Assembly: GCF_002836055.1 (NCBI RefSeq)
Contig: NZ_PJBS01000351.1
Coordinates: forward strand, 1-64,000
DNA from: Psychroflexus sp. MES1-P1E
GTDB lineage: Bacteria > Bacteroidota > Bacteroidia > Flavobacteriales > Flavobacteriaceae
Length of the DNA: 64,000 bases
Reading direction: 5' to 3'
Shown here piece after piece: positions 44,901 through 55,514 of this stretch. The notes beneath the pieces are model-generated. The model saw only the letters and a list, made by a program, of their open reading frames with translations. It was not told where the DNA came from and did not search any database. A program made the position numbers and the translations under genes. How positions within the stretch are numbered: the first letter of the stretch is position 1; each line of letters starts with the position of its first letter.

Positions 44901-45965
44901 TTAGTGTACGATTTTAGTCTTCTGCTTTTTTATGTCAGAAATATCTTGCAAGCTTCCAACCATTCTTAAAGCTTTTCCTCGATCATCTCTAATGATAGCT
45001 CCTCTATCCAAAACAGAAATATAAGCCCCATCACTTTTCATAAGACGGTAAGGTTCATTCCAATGATCCGCAGTTGTATCTTTAAGTGAAGTTTCAAAAG
45101 AAATTTGAATCCTTTCTCTTTCTTCTGGATGAATTTTACTTAACCACATTTGTTCACTGTCACTGAACTCTTTGGGATCATATCCGAAAAGATTTTTAAG
45201 CCCAGAACCCCATAATATAGAATTGTTTTGAATATCAAGATCCCAAACAGCATTTATAACGGTTTCTGAGAGAATTTCAAAATTTTTAATTTGTGTTCTC
45301 AGATCTTCAACAACCGCCTTCTTCTCTGTTGTGTCTCTAAAATAGATTGAAAGCTGCTTCTCCGAAGGATAAGCACTCACCTCAAACCATTTCTGTAAAT
45401 TTTCAAAATAGAAGCTTTCTTGTTTCTCCATAGATTCTCTGTACTTTATATCAAGTGCCTGTCCTCTAAAGTCATCAAAAACCTCCCATAAATGTTTTCC
45501 CAGAATTTCTGATTTATGCACAGATAAAATCTCTTCAGCGCTTTTATTCCAGTATTTAACAATCCATTGTTCATCAACTACTAAAAAACCGTCAGTAATA
45601 TTAGCTAGAATCTGATTCTTTTCCTGAAGGAGTTTCTTCTCTTTCAATAAAGACTCCTTATAGCCGTGTATATTTTGTAAAGATCCAAACAACTTGACTA
45701 GAATGTTATTCTTAAATTCTTGTTCTACGACAATTCGAAACCAGTTATTTGTACCATTAGGAAGGTTAATCTGAGTATCAAACTCCTCATTTTGTTTTAT
45801 TTCAACTTTTGTAGACTGAAGTTTAGCTAGGTCTTGATTCAAATTTAACAGTGAATTCATTTCAGATACCTCACCGACAAAACTATCTTTTAGACCGAGC
45901 AAGTGCTTTGCATTTTCACTCAAATACGTTTTATTGTTTTCAAAATCAATTTCCCAAGTTACCAT
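44901..45965 (-). CDS. PAS-domain sensor fragment, no kinase
   Basis: A 354-residue protein with three PAS domains (about 1-100, 110-220, 225-350). The first begins at once with VTWEIDF, the point in a PAS domain that normally follows a lead-in helix, and that helix lies at the end of the preceding gene in another frame. The last PAS ends with GSLQDISDI and the protein then stops, with no HisKA or HATPase. So it is probably the C-terminal part of one gene split by a frameshift. If it is made separately, the ATGGTAA overlap with the upstream gene would couple them. Confidence 0.75.
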   Translation of the reverse strand: MVTWEIDFENNKTYLSENAKHLLGLKDSFVGEVSEMNSLLNLNQDLAKLQSTKVEIKQNEEFDTQINLPNGTNNWFRIVVEQEFKNNILVKLFGSLQNIHGYKESLLKEKKLLQEKNQILANITDGFLVVDEQWIVKYWNKSAEEILSVHKSEILGKHLWEVFDDFRGQALDIKYRESMEKQESFYFENLQKWFEVSAYPSEKQLSIYFRDTTEKKAVVEDLRTQIKNFEILSETVINAVWDLDIQNNSILWGSGLKNLFGYDPKEFSDSEQMWLSKIHPEERERIQISFETSLKDTTADHWNEPYRLMKSDGAYISVLDRGAIIRDDRGKALRMVGSLQDISDIKKQKTKIVH

Positions 45966-48361
45966 TTTAGAGAGTACATTCGTTTTTCAAGTAACTCTCC
46001 TAGCCTTTCTTTGCCTGTGATATCTCTACCAACACAAAAGACATCCTCGCTATCTTTTAGGCGAAACAAAGTCCAAGAGACGTAAAGGGTGTTGTTATTT
46101 TTAGAAATTAAACGTATTTTTGAATACTGTTTTCCTGGCAATTGAATAGCGGCAGAAAGGGTTTCTAGAGCTTCGTTTTGGTCTTCACTATGGATAAACT
46201 CTAAAAAAGGTATAGACAAAAACTCATCTTCACTGTAGCCGAGTAATTCGGTTGCACGTTTATTTATTTTTTTTAAATACCTATCTTTTCCAGCGATACA
46301 CATAAAATCTGGGGCATATTCAAAAAAACTAGTTAATTCATTCTCAGCTTGTTTTCTAGAAATTTCATTAGCCAACTGTATAGAAAAATCATCAAAAACA
46401 GAGCGAAGGCTATGTTCTCGAGAATAAGCATGTGTGAAGCCTAAGTGCACCACTCCCAAGATGGAACCATGAGACTGAATTGGGAAGGCATAACTCAGTT
46501 TAATATCTATGCTATCTTCCAAATATAGATTTTCTTGATGAATAGTGATAAGAGGTTGATTCGCTTTAAATATTTTTTCTATAACACTTTTGTAAAATAT
46601 ACTAGTGTCATCGCTTTCCAAATCGACAACCTTTCTACCCTTAAGCGCTACCGACTTGGTTAATTTTTTTGAGTAAGGATCTAAAAGCCAAATCTCATTC
46701 ACATAAGACCCTAATTGATTTTCTATCTCTTGCAGTACCTTTACTAATAAAGCGTTTAGCGGTATGTTTTCTGTAAATATTTTATGAGTTTGCGTGAGAA
46801 GCTGACGCTTTATTATACTATTCTTCAGGTCATTAACATCTCTATTGATCACTACCCAGTGTGTGTACCAGCCCTGATCATCCATGATGGGAGTGATGGA
46901 TAGATTGTTCCAAAACTCTACGTTTTGTTTTGTAAAATTTAAAAGATCGATTTCTACTAGATCCCAATTTTTCAATTTTTTATTTAAATCTGTAAATTCT
47001 GCTTTATTTTTATCGGTCACATAAAACTCGAGTGGGGTTTTCCCAATGATGCCTGAACTATCATAGCCAAATAACTCTTGGAAACTCGAATTAGCATAAA
47101 TAATTTCTGAGTCTAGAAAATTGTCGTTGTGGACTTTGGTCATCAAGATGGCATCTTTTGCTCCTGCTACCAATTTTTCTAAAAGACCCAGGTGGTCTTC
47201 TCGTTTTACCGCTTTAGTGATGTCTTGCAGGGCTCCAACAAGTCGAGTAGCCTCCCCTTCCTTATTTCTGACGATAATCACGTTCTCTCTTACATTAGCA
47301 TAGGAGGTATCCTTTTTCAAAAATCTATAGTCAAACGTCCATTTATTCAAACTTTTATCTTCTTTTGCTAATTTTAAGCTATTTAAAAAAGTGTGGATGT
47401 CATTAGGATGGATCTTAGATTCCCAGAAAGACTTTGAAACTATATCGCCTCCTTTTTTGTAACCAAAAATGCCCTCAAAACTGTCACCCCAGTATAATTT
47501 ATCGCTTTTTAAATCACATTCCCATACCACATCTGAATTAGCTTGAGAGGCAAGGTCAAACCTGCTTTTTGCTTGCTCCAGTGCTTCCCTCGCATAATAA
47601 CTTTCAGTGATATCCGTCACTGTAGAAATCATAAGATTCTGATCATAAAGAGGGATGTTTTTAGCATCAACGATTTTTACCTCATTTAATTTTGTGGTGA
47701 TTTTTAAATTTTGCCACTGCATCTTTTCAGGATTTCGAGAATCAATATCACTTAAGACTCTTTCCGAAATCTCTTTCCTATAATTAACCTCTGGATATAC
47801 TTTTTCAAAAAATTCTGATACATTTTGAAGGTCTTCAGCTTTCCAGCCATAGATGTCTTCAAAATTTTTATTGACGTAAACAGTGGTATTGTCGTCTATT
47901 TTATTAACTGCAATGCCTAAGGGAAGAGATTCGAAAATTCTTTGAAAAAAAGCTACATCTAAAGTTTTGTGGGTTTTATTAAAGAAGGGTCTCTCTTTGT
48001 AGCGTTGAGTGACTATAACAAAGAAATATGGAGTCTTGTTGATCCCAATGCGTTCACATTTAAAATAAAAATCTTTATGATTAAAGCTTAAATCAAACTC
48101 TGCTGTTGATGCTGGCTTTTCGGAAAGTGACTCTAATTGAGATTCAATGAATTTTAAAGATTTATTATCGACTCTTAAAGTTTCTGATAAAAATAATGGC
48201 AAGTTGACTGTTTCATCTTTTCTTCCTAGACAATCAAAGAGCATTTTAAATTTTGGGCTACACCCATCTACTTTAAGATCTTTACCAGAATACCGAACTA
48301 AGAATACTGGAGATTCAAAATAATCCAGTATCTGCTTTAATTCATTAAATTCTGTTGACAT
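45959..48361 (-). CDS. Multi-PAS/GAF sensor protein, no kinase
   Basis: An 800-residue soluble protein with several PAS domains (about 10-115, 130-260, 265-385, 395-520), a GAF domain (about 525-665) and a further PAS (about 670-785), then the lead-in helix of another PAS and a stop. It has no catalytic domain. Its last residues (LEKRMYSLKW) would run straight into the MVTWEID start of the next gene if one A were added to the run AAAA near 45963-45966. Intact, the two would be a ~1150-residue sensor with eight or so sensory domains and still no kinase; the GAF kinase at 43530 is a possible partner. Confidence 0.78.
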   Translation of the reverse strand: MSTEFNELKQILDYFESPVFLVRYSGKDLKVDGCSPKFKMLFDCLGRKDETVNLPLFLSETLRVDNKSLKFIESQLESLSEKPASTAEFDLSFNHKDFYFKCERIGINKTPYFFVIVTQRYKERPFFNKTHKTLDVAFFQRIFESLPLGIAVNKIDDNTTVYVNKNFEDIYGWKAEDLQNVSEFFEKVYPEVNYRKEISERVLSDIDSRNPEKMQWQNLKITTKLNEVKIVDAKNIPLYDQNLMISTVTDITESYYAREALEQAKSRFDLASQANSDVVWECDLKSDKLYWGDSFEGIFGYKKGGDIVSKSFWESKIHPNDIHTFLNSLKLAKEDKSLNKWTFDYRFLKKDTSYANVRENVIIVRNKEGEATRLVGALQDITKAVKREDHLGLLEKLVAGAKDAILMTKVHNDNFLDSEIIYANSSFQELFGYDSSGIIGKTPLEFYVTDKNKAEFTDLNKKLKNWDLVEIDLLNFTKQNVEFWNNLSITPIMDDQGWYTHWVVINRDVNDLKNSIIKRQLLTQTHKIFTENIPLNALLVKVLQEIENQLGSYVNEIWLLDPYSKKLTKSVALKGRKVVDLESDDTSIFYKSVIEKIFKANQPLITIHQENLYLEDSIDIKLSYAFPIQSHGSILGVVHLGFTHAYSREHSLRSVFDDFSIQLANEISRKQAENELTSFFEYAPDFMCIAGKDRYLKKINKRATELLGYSEDEFLSIPFLEFIHSEDQNEALETLSAAIQLPGKQYSKIRLISKNNNTLYVSWTLFRLKDSEDVFCVGRDITGKERLGELLEKRMYSLKW

Positions 48362-48526
48362 ATATTGATAGTATTAATTAAATGTGTTTTCTGCAATAAT
48401 ATAAAAATTAAAACAAATATAATAAACCATATTAAGCATGATACTCAATATAGATGCATAAATTTAGTTGATAATAATTACGACGGACTTAAGTTATTTT
48501 GTGTTACAACTTGTTGGAAGGATTAA
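48362..48526. other. Intergenic, nothing recognised
   Basis: AT-rich DNA between the multi-PAS gene and the decayed fragment that follows. No gene, hairpin or copy of the direct-repeat site is visible. Confidence 0.4.
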
Positions 48527-48814
48527 GGTCAAAAGCCGACCAACTCAGATAAATTTACTGACATATTTTCTATCTTCGCTCAAGGTCATATTACTGACGA
48601 TATTGTTCTGCATTTGCAAACTTATAGGTTTTCTGAAGGAACTGTGGCCCTTTGTGAAAAATTTGGGGTAGAAGTTGTTGCCATAAATAATAAAGATGCC
48701 TAAGCTGAGCTGAAAGCTCACAATTCCGCAGAAAACTTACTGCTCAATAAAGAGGGAATAAAATTTTGGAAGGCTATTGCCCTTGTGGAATCAAGTTTAG
48801 ATATCTCTGAATAA
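48527..48814 (+). pseudogene. Decayed gene fragment, unknown family
   Basis: A protein-like frame of 95 codons with no start and one in-frame stop (TAA at 48701-48703). It reads for example FTDIFSIFAQGHITDDIV, LHLQTYRFSEGTVALCEKFG, and after the stop KAHNSAENLLLNKEGIKFW. The even composition suggests a former coding region. I do not recognise the family. It sits in the gap before the broken asparaginase gene. Confidence 0.35.
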
Positions 48815-48908
48815 AAAAGATTGCAATGCCTCTAATAATGCTTCCCAGAGTCTAACTTAGTATCAATATAAAAATCAACATTGGATTACTCATTAAACTT
48901 ATAATGTC

Positions 48909-49937
48909 ATGAAAAATTATCTTTTATTACTTGTCAGTATATTACTTATCGCATGTCACGATACCCCAAAGCTTAACAAAGAAAAAAACGCCCCTAAACC
49001 CCCGAAATTTGGCATTGTTATACATGGTGGTGCTGGTGTTATCAAAAAAGAATACATGACAGACTCTTTGCAAAGAGCTTATGAGGATAAATTAAAAGAA
49101 GCTGTAGAGAAGGGACATTTCATCCTTTCTGAAGGAGGTACTGCTTTGGAAGCGGTCCAAAGAACTATTAATATCATGGAAGATTCTCCTCTATTCAATT
49201 CTGGAAAAGGAGCCGTGTTGAATGCCGATGGTATTGCCGAATTAGATGCTTCGATAATGGATGGAAAAACCAGAAATGCAGGAGCTATTTCTGGTGTACA
49301 ACATATCAAAAACCCCATTAACCTCGCTTTTAAAGTCATGGAAGAATCCGATCATGTGATGCTAAGTGCCTCTGGTGCTGAAGACTTTGCCAAGTTAAAT
49401 GGACTATAATTTGTAGAAAACTCATATTTTATAACAGACAATAGAAAGCGAGCACTGAAAGATTCCAAAGCAAATGAACAAGGGGTCTATGATGGAAATA
49501 AGTTTTTCTTGAGCAATGAAAAGTTTGGGACTGTTGGCTGTGCTGCTTTAGACCAAGATGGCAACTTAGCCGCTGGCACCTCAACTGGAGGAATGACCAA
49601 CAAGAAATATGGAAGAATTGGAGACTCGCCTATCATAGGTGCTGGTACATATGCCAATAATAAAACCTGTGCCATTTCTGCAACGGGTCATGGCGAATAT
49701 TTTATTAGAGGTGTAGTTGCTTACGATATCTCTGCACTTATGGAATACCAAGGCATCAGTCTAGAGCAAGCAGCAAAACGCGTGATCCAAAAAAAACTTA
49801 CCGATATGGGGGGGACAGGCGGCATCATAGGTATTGACAACAAAGGAAACATGGTCATGGAATTCAATACTCCAGGGATGTTTAGAGCGTCTAAAACCAT
49901 GAAAGGTGAAACCCTTATTAAGATGTACGAGGATTAA
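48909..49937 (+). pseudogene. L-asparaginase/isoaspartyl peptidase with in-frame stop
   Basis: A 342-codon Ntn-hydrolase gene (type III asparaginase/isoaspartyl dipeptidase) with one internal TAA at 49407-49409. A lipoprotein-like signal (LLLVSILLIACHD) is followed by the alpha part (VIHGGAGVIKKE, FNSGKGAVLNADG, ELDASIMDG). After the stop the same frame continues with VENSYF, the linker, and the beta part starting at the catalytic threonine in FGTVGCAAL, then GTSTGG and ATGHGE. All key residues survive; only the nonsense codon breaks it, so the change is recent. A TTG at 49509, seven codons before that threonine, could in principle start a separate beta subunit, but I have no evidence that it does. 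Confidence 0.85.
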
Positions 49938-49939
49938 CC

Positions 49940-51973
49940 TCAACCCTTGATTTCTAGTTGTTTTTTGGCAATATCAACATGTGTAGTAGGCTGTTGACAC
50001 GTTTTGTTTTCACAGACATATATGATAGTTTCCAAAGTGTTTTGTGGTGTCTTTCCTTTTAAAAGGGCCAAGTTTTCTTGGTGTCCACCCAAGAAAATAG
50101 CATTTTGACAGAAGCTATGCTGAAGCTCCAATGCTTTTACTTCAGACTCTTTCCCCATGATTGCTACTTCATAAAAGGGATGAGAAAACCACCCAGACAG
50201 AATTTGCCAGTTGGCATAATAAGGTCCCGATTTGTGGAGTTTTGATTTGACCTGATTCCACATTTTCTTTGATGCTTTAGTATAAGTAGAGTCGTTAAAA
50301 AAGTGCCCCATCAAAAACAAAGATTTAGCTAAAGACGAGTTGGAAGCAGGAATCACATTATCATTAATTTCAAAGGTTTTTGAAATAAGCTGCTCTCCTT
50401 TGGTCGATGAATAATAAAACAGTCCTGTTGAAGAGTCCAAAAAGTAGTCTAAACAGATGTTCACCAAATCTTTAGCTGTAGTTAAATAGTGGATATTAAA
50501 AGTTACTTGGTATAATTTAATAAGCGCTTCCACCAAAAAAGCATAGTCATCCAAAAAACCATATATAAATTTAGAGTTTGAACTTTTGGTTCGTAATAAT
50601 TTTCCATTTTCAGTAACCATAGACGCTAATAAAAACTGCGCATTCTTTTCTGCTAAGTCTAAATATTCAGGTTCTTTTAAGGCTATATAGGCATCCACCA
50701 ATCCAGTAATCATCATCGCATTCCATGAGGTGATGATTTTATGATCTAACGGAGGATGAGTCCTCTCCCAACGAATTTGATATAATTTATACCTCAGTTG
50801 ATTTAGATCACTTTTAAATTTTTCAGGGACTAAATCTTTAACTTTCGCATAAGAATCTGGGGTTTGTTGACTAAACAAAATATTTCTGGATGATTCCCAG
50901 TTACCTCGCTGAGTCACATTATAAAAGCTTTCAGCTAGGTTTAATTCTTCTTCGGTTAACACCTCAGAAAGTTCTTTATAAGACCACACATAATACTTTC
51001 CCTCTTCCCCTTCACTATCGGCATCTAGAGATGCATAAAACCCATAATCCTCGCTCATGAGCTCTTTGCTCACGAAATTGATAGTATCTGAAATCACTTG
51101 CTTGTATAAAGGCTTAGGCGCCAACTTAAACGCATTTGCGTATAAACTAATCAACAAAGCATTATCGTAAAGCATTTTTTCAAAATGTGGCGCAAACCAT
51201 TCAGCATCCACAGAATATCTTGAAAATCCGCCACCAATTTGATCATAAATACCTCCCAGAGCCATTTCATCTACTGTTTTAGCTACCATCTCTAGAACCG
51301 AGTGGTCTTTGGTAAAATCATAATATTGGAGTAAAAACTGCCAAGAATTAGCCATTGGAAATTTAGGAGCCCCCCTAAAACCCCCGCGATCTCCATCTAC
51401 TATTTTTCGCCAGTTGATTATTAGGTCTTGATATTCTTTTTTAGAAAACTGAACGTCTCCATCTTCTACTGCACTTAATTCTTGAGCCAACTGTATACCG
51501 TCTGTTACCTTTTCCGCAGTCTCCAGAAGAGACTTATAATCTCGAGAATAGGCTTTAGCGATATTTGACAAAACTTTTTTCCAGTTTTCTTTCGGAAAAT
51601 AGGTGGCTGCATAAAAAGGTCTGCCGTCTGATAAGGCAAAAGCGTTGAGCGGCCAACCTCCACGACCTGTTAACATTTGAGCCGCCTCCATATAAATATG
51701 ATCAATATCTGGGCGCTCTTCTCTATCAATTTTTATACAAATGAAATGCCTATTCATTAGCTCGGCTACTTCGTTATCCTCAAAAGATTCATGAGCCATA
51801 ACGTGACACCAATGGCAAGCGGCATAGCCAACACTAATCAAAACAGGCTTATTTTCTTGCTTAGCACGCTCCAAAACTTCGGGACTCCATTCTACCCAAT
51901 GCACAGGATTCTCTGCATGTTGCAATAGATACGGACTTGAAGCAAATTGAAGATCATTTTTGAATCCAGACAT
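49940..51973 (-). CDS. YyaL/DUF255 thioredoxin-like protein
   Basis: A 677-residue protein of the YyaL (spermatogenesis-associated protein 20) family. The N-terminal thioredoxin-fold domain (about 1-165) has the motif [15 protein letters not shown] with C-x-x-C, followed by [13 protein letters not shown] and [10 protein letters not shown]. The rest (about 180-677) is a six-hairpin alpha/alpha barrel like that of sugar epimerases and hydrolases. The biochemical role is not known. It converges with the asparaginase pseudogene 2 bases away. Confidence 0.9.
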   Translation of the reverse strand: MSGFKNDLQFASSPYLLQHAENPVHWVEWSPEVLERAKQENKPVLISVGYAACHWCHVMAHESFEDNEVAELMNRHFICIKIDREERPDIDHIYMEAAQMLTGRGGWPLNAFALSDGRPFYAATYFPKENWKKVLSNIAKAYSRDYKSLLETAEKVTDGIQLAQELSAVEDGDVQFSKKEYQDLIINWRKIVDGDRGGFRGAPKFPMANSWQFLLQYYDFTKDHSVLEMVAKTVDEMALGGIYDQIGGGFSRYSVDAEWFAPHFEKMLYDNALLISLYANAFKLAPKPLYKQVISDTINFVSKELMSEDYGFYASLDADSEGEEGKYYVWSYKELSEVLTEEELNLAESFYNVTQRGNWESSRNILFSQQTPDSYAKVKDLVPEKFKSDLNQLRYKLYQIRWERTHPPLDHKIITSWNAMMITGLVDAYIALKEPEYLDLAEKNAQFLLASMVTENGKLLRTKSSNSKFIYGFLDDYAFLVEALIKLYQVTFNIHYLTTAKDLVNICLDYFLDSSTGLFYYSSTKGEQLISKTFEINDNVIPASNSSLAKSLFLMGHFFNDSTYTKASKKMWNQVKSKLHKSGPYYANWQILSGWFSHPFYEVAIMGKESEVKALELQHSFCQNAIFLGGHQENLALLKGKTPQNTLETIIYVCENKTCQQPTTHVDIAKKQLEIKG

Positions 51974-52144
51974 AGAGTGTTTTTTTTACCAAAATTACAT
52001 TTTCTTACCACCTTCTGAATGTTAAACAGTCTTAAAACTGATGATTTTAAAACTTAACCTGATTGAGTTATGTTCACTCAACAGGCTCTATAAAATTGGA
52101 AAGCGTTTTAAAATTCTGTATTTTCAACCTAAATTAATAAACTC

Positions 52145-52840
52145 ATGATCAATAAAACTGTAAATAATGTTACCAAAGCTTTAGAGGGCGTTCACGATGG
52201 AATGACCTTTATGCTTGGAGGCTTTGGCCTTAGTGGTATTCCCGAAAATTGCATACAAGAACTTGTGAAACGCGATGTGAAAGACGTGACTTGCATCTCA
52301 AACAATGCCGGTGTTGACGATTTTGGACTTGGGCTACTTCTGAAGAAAAAACAAATAAAAAAAATGATCTCTTCATATGTAGGAGAAAATGCTGAATTTG
52401 AGAGACAAATGCTCAGCGGTGAATTAGAAGTAGATTTAATTCCTCAAGGCAGCTTAGCTGAGCGATGTAGAGCTGCTCAAAATGGTATTCCTGCCTTTTA
52501 TACCCCTGCTGGATATGGCACCGAAGTAGCCATAGGAAAGGAAGTTAGAGATTTTGATGGAAAACCTCATATCATGGAAGAGGCCTTCAAAGCTGACTTT
52601 GCGTTTGTAAAAGCATGGAAAGGGGATGAAGCTGGTAATCTCATTTTTAAAGGGACCGCTAGAAACTTTAACCCTTTAATGTGTGGAGCTGCTAAAGTTA
52701 CTGTTGTGGAAGTGGAAGAGCTTGTAAAACCCGGTGAACTCGATCCTAATTTCATCCATATTCCAGGTATTTTTGTTCAGCGTATTTTTCAGGGAGAACA
52801 CTACGAAAAGCGAATTGAACAGAGAACCACACAATCTTAA
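52145..52840 (+). CDS. scoA: 3-oxoacid CoA-transferase subunit A
   Basis: A 231-residue alpha subunit of a family I CoA-transferase (succinyl-CoA:3-ketoacid type), moving CoA between succinate and acetoacetate or similar acids in ketone and fatty acid use. The motif [15 protein letters not shown] is the CoA-transferase 1 signature. Subunit B follows after 26 bases, and the two form one unit closed by the terminator at 53542. Substrate choice cannot be fixed from sequence. Confidence 0.92.
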   Translation: MINKTVNNVTKALEGVHDGMTFMLGGFGLSGIPENCIQELVKRDVKDVTCISNNAGVDDFGLGLLLKKKQIKKMISSYVGENAEFERQMLSGELEVDLIPQGSLAERCRAAQNGIPAFYTPAGYGTEVAIGKEVRDFDGKPHIMEEAFKADFAFVKAWKGDEAGNLIFKGTARNFNPLMCGAAKVTVVEVEELVKPGELDPNFIHIPGIFVQRIFQGEHYEKRIEQRTTQS

Positions 52841-52866
52841 AAATCAACTTTTGAAACTAAAGACTT

Positions 52867-53520
52867 ATGTTAGATAAAAATGGAATTGCAAAACGGATTG
52901 CCCAAGAAGTCCAAGATGGCTTTTACGTAAATCTGGGTATTGGTATACCTACTCTCGTAGCCAATTATGTAAGAGACGACATTGAATTAGAATTCCAAAG
53001 CGAAAATGGAATATTGGGAATGGGGCCTTTTCCAAGGGAGGAAGATGTAGATGCAGACCTCATCAACGCTGGAAAGCAAACAATTACGGCATTGCCTAGC
53101 GCTAGTTTTTTCGACTCAGCTCTCAGCTTTGGAATGATACGCGGTCAACACGTTGACCTAACCATTTTAGGAGCGATGGAGGTCGCTCAAAATGGAAATA
53201 TAGCCAATTGGAAAATCCCAGGTAAAATGGTGAAAGGAATGGGCGGCGCTATGGATCTTGTAGGCTCTGCAAAAAAAATAATTGTTGCCATGATGCACAC
53301 CAATAAAGCTGGAGACTCTAAGCTTTTAAAGACCTGTTCTTTACCATTAACAGGAGTTGAATGCGTTACTAAAATAGTGACCAATATGGCGGTACTTGAT
53401 ATTGTAAATAAAAAATTCAGACTTTTGGAAAGAGCTCCTGGAGTAAGTGTAGAGGCTATTCAAAAAGCAACCGAAGGAGATTTAATCGTGGAAGGAGATA
53501 TTCCTGAAATGGAATTATAG
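52867..53520 (+). CDS. scoB: 3-oxoacid CoA-transferase subunit B
   Basis: A 217-residue beta subunit. The catalytic glutamate lies in the signature SENGILGMGP, and NLGIGIPTLVANY is the second family motif. It pairs with the subunit just upstream to form the active enzyme. Length and motifs are normal. Confidence 0.93.
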   Translation: MLDKNGIAKRIAQEVQDGFYVNLGIGIPTLVANYVRDDIELEFQSENGILGMGPFPREEDVDADLINAGKQTITALPSASFFDSALSFGMIRGQHVDLTILGAMEVAQNGNIANWKIPGKMVKGMGGAMDLVGSAKKIIVAMMHTNKAGDSKLLKTCSLPLTGVECVTKIVTNMAVLDIVNKKFRLLERAPGVSVEAIQKATEGDLIVEGDIPEMEL

Positions 53521-53541
53521 GCTATTTGTTTTATAAAAACT

Positions 53542-53573
53542 AAAAAGCGCTAACCTAAAGATTAGCGCTTTTT
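53542..53573 (+). terminator. Terminator after CoA-transferase genes
   Basis: The hairpin AAAAAGCGCTAA paired with TTAGCGCTTTTT, with an 8-base loop, is followed by more T residues. It can also end atpC transcription from the other side. Confidence 0.88.
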
Positions 53574-53593
53574 TTTTATAAAACCAAAGTCAT

Positions 53594-53869
53594 TTAATCT
53601 ATAAGAATAACAACTTTATTATCGTTCAATTCAATAACACCTCCAGAAATATCAAAACACATTTTTGAATTTTCTTGATAAAACTTATCCTTTAAACCCT
53701 TAGGTAAGTTTACAGAAGAGTCTAGCTTTATAGATCCACTTTTTAAGACAGAAACCACGGGTGCGTGATTATCCAACATCTGGAACTCTCCATTGATTCC
53801 TGGAACGCTGACGGTTTTTACCTCGCCGCTTAGAATAATTTGCTCTGGACTTACTATTTCTAAATGCAT
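53594..53869 (-). CDS. atpC: ATP synthase epsilon subunit, short form
   Basis: A 91-residue epsilon subunit of F1. It has the N-terminal beta sandwich (MHLEIVSPEQIILSGEVKTV, PGINGEFQMLDNHAP) but stops where the C-terminal helical hairpin would begin. That hairpin inhibits ATP hydrolysis in E. coli and Bacillus; short forms without it are usual in Bacteroidota. It follows atpD after 16 bases. The remaining ATP synthase genes are not in the window, also typical of this phylum. Confidence 0.92.
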   Translation of the reverse strand: MHLEIVSPEQIILSGEVKTVSVPGINGEFQMLDNHAPVVSVLKSGSIKLDSSVNLPKGLKDKFYQENSKMCFDISGGVIELNDNKVVILID

Positions 53870-53885
53870 GTGCTTAAGTTTCAGA

Positions 53886-55397
<1,512 letters not shown>

Positions 55398-55449
55398 CTA
55401 AGGATTTTATTTGATGACTTTTCTAAAAAAGACGTATTTAAAATTTTTG

Positions 55450-55457
55450 CAAATATA
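55450..55457 (-). promoter_or_regulatory. Possible -7 box before atpD
   Basis: On the minus strand TATATTTG fits the Bacteroidota consensus TAnnTTTG exactly, 56 bases before the atpD start. No convincing -33 TTG is visible. Confidence 0.4.
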
Positions 55458-55514
55458 TATTATTTAAATAAACCTTTTATGACTGAAACCTTTTTTATAA
55501 AAAATTGATCGATT

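Noticed and set aside
45955-45970. Programmed -1 frameshift joining the two PAS proteins
   Set aside because: The sequence lacks a proper X XXY YYZ slippery heptamer in the reading frame and I see no clear downstream structure; a one-base deletion or simple stop-start overlap explains it.
49407-49409. Recoding of the stop in the asparaginase gene
   Set aside because: It is TAA, for which no recoding is expected here, and no special element is visible around it.
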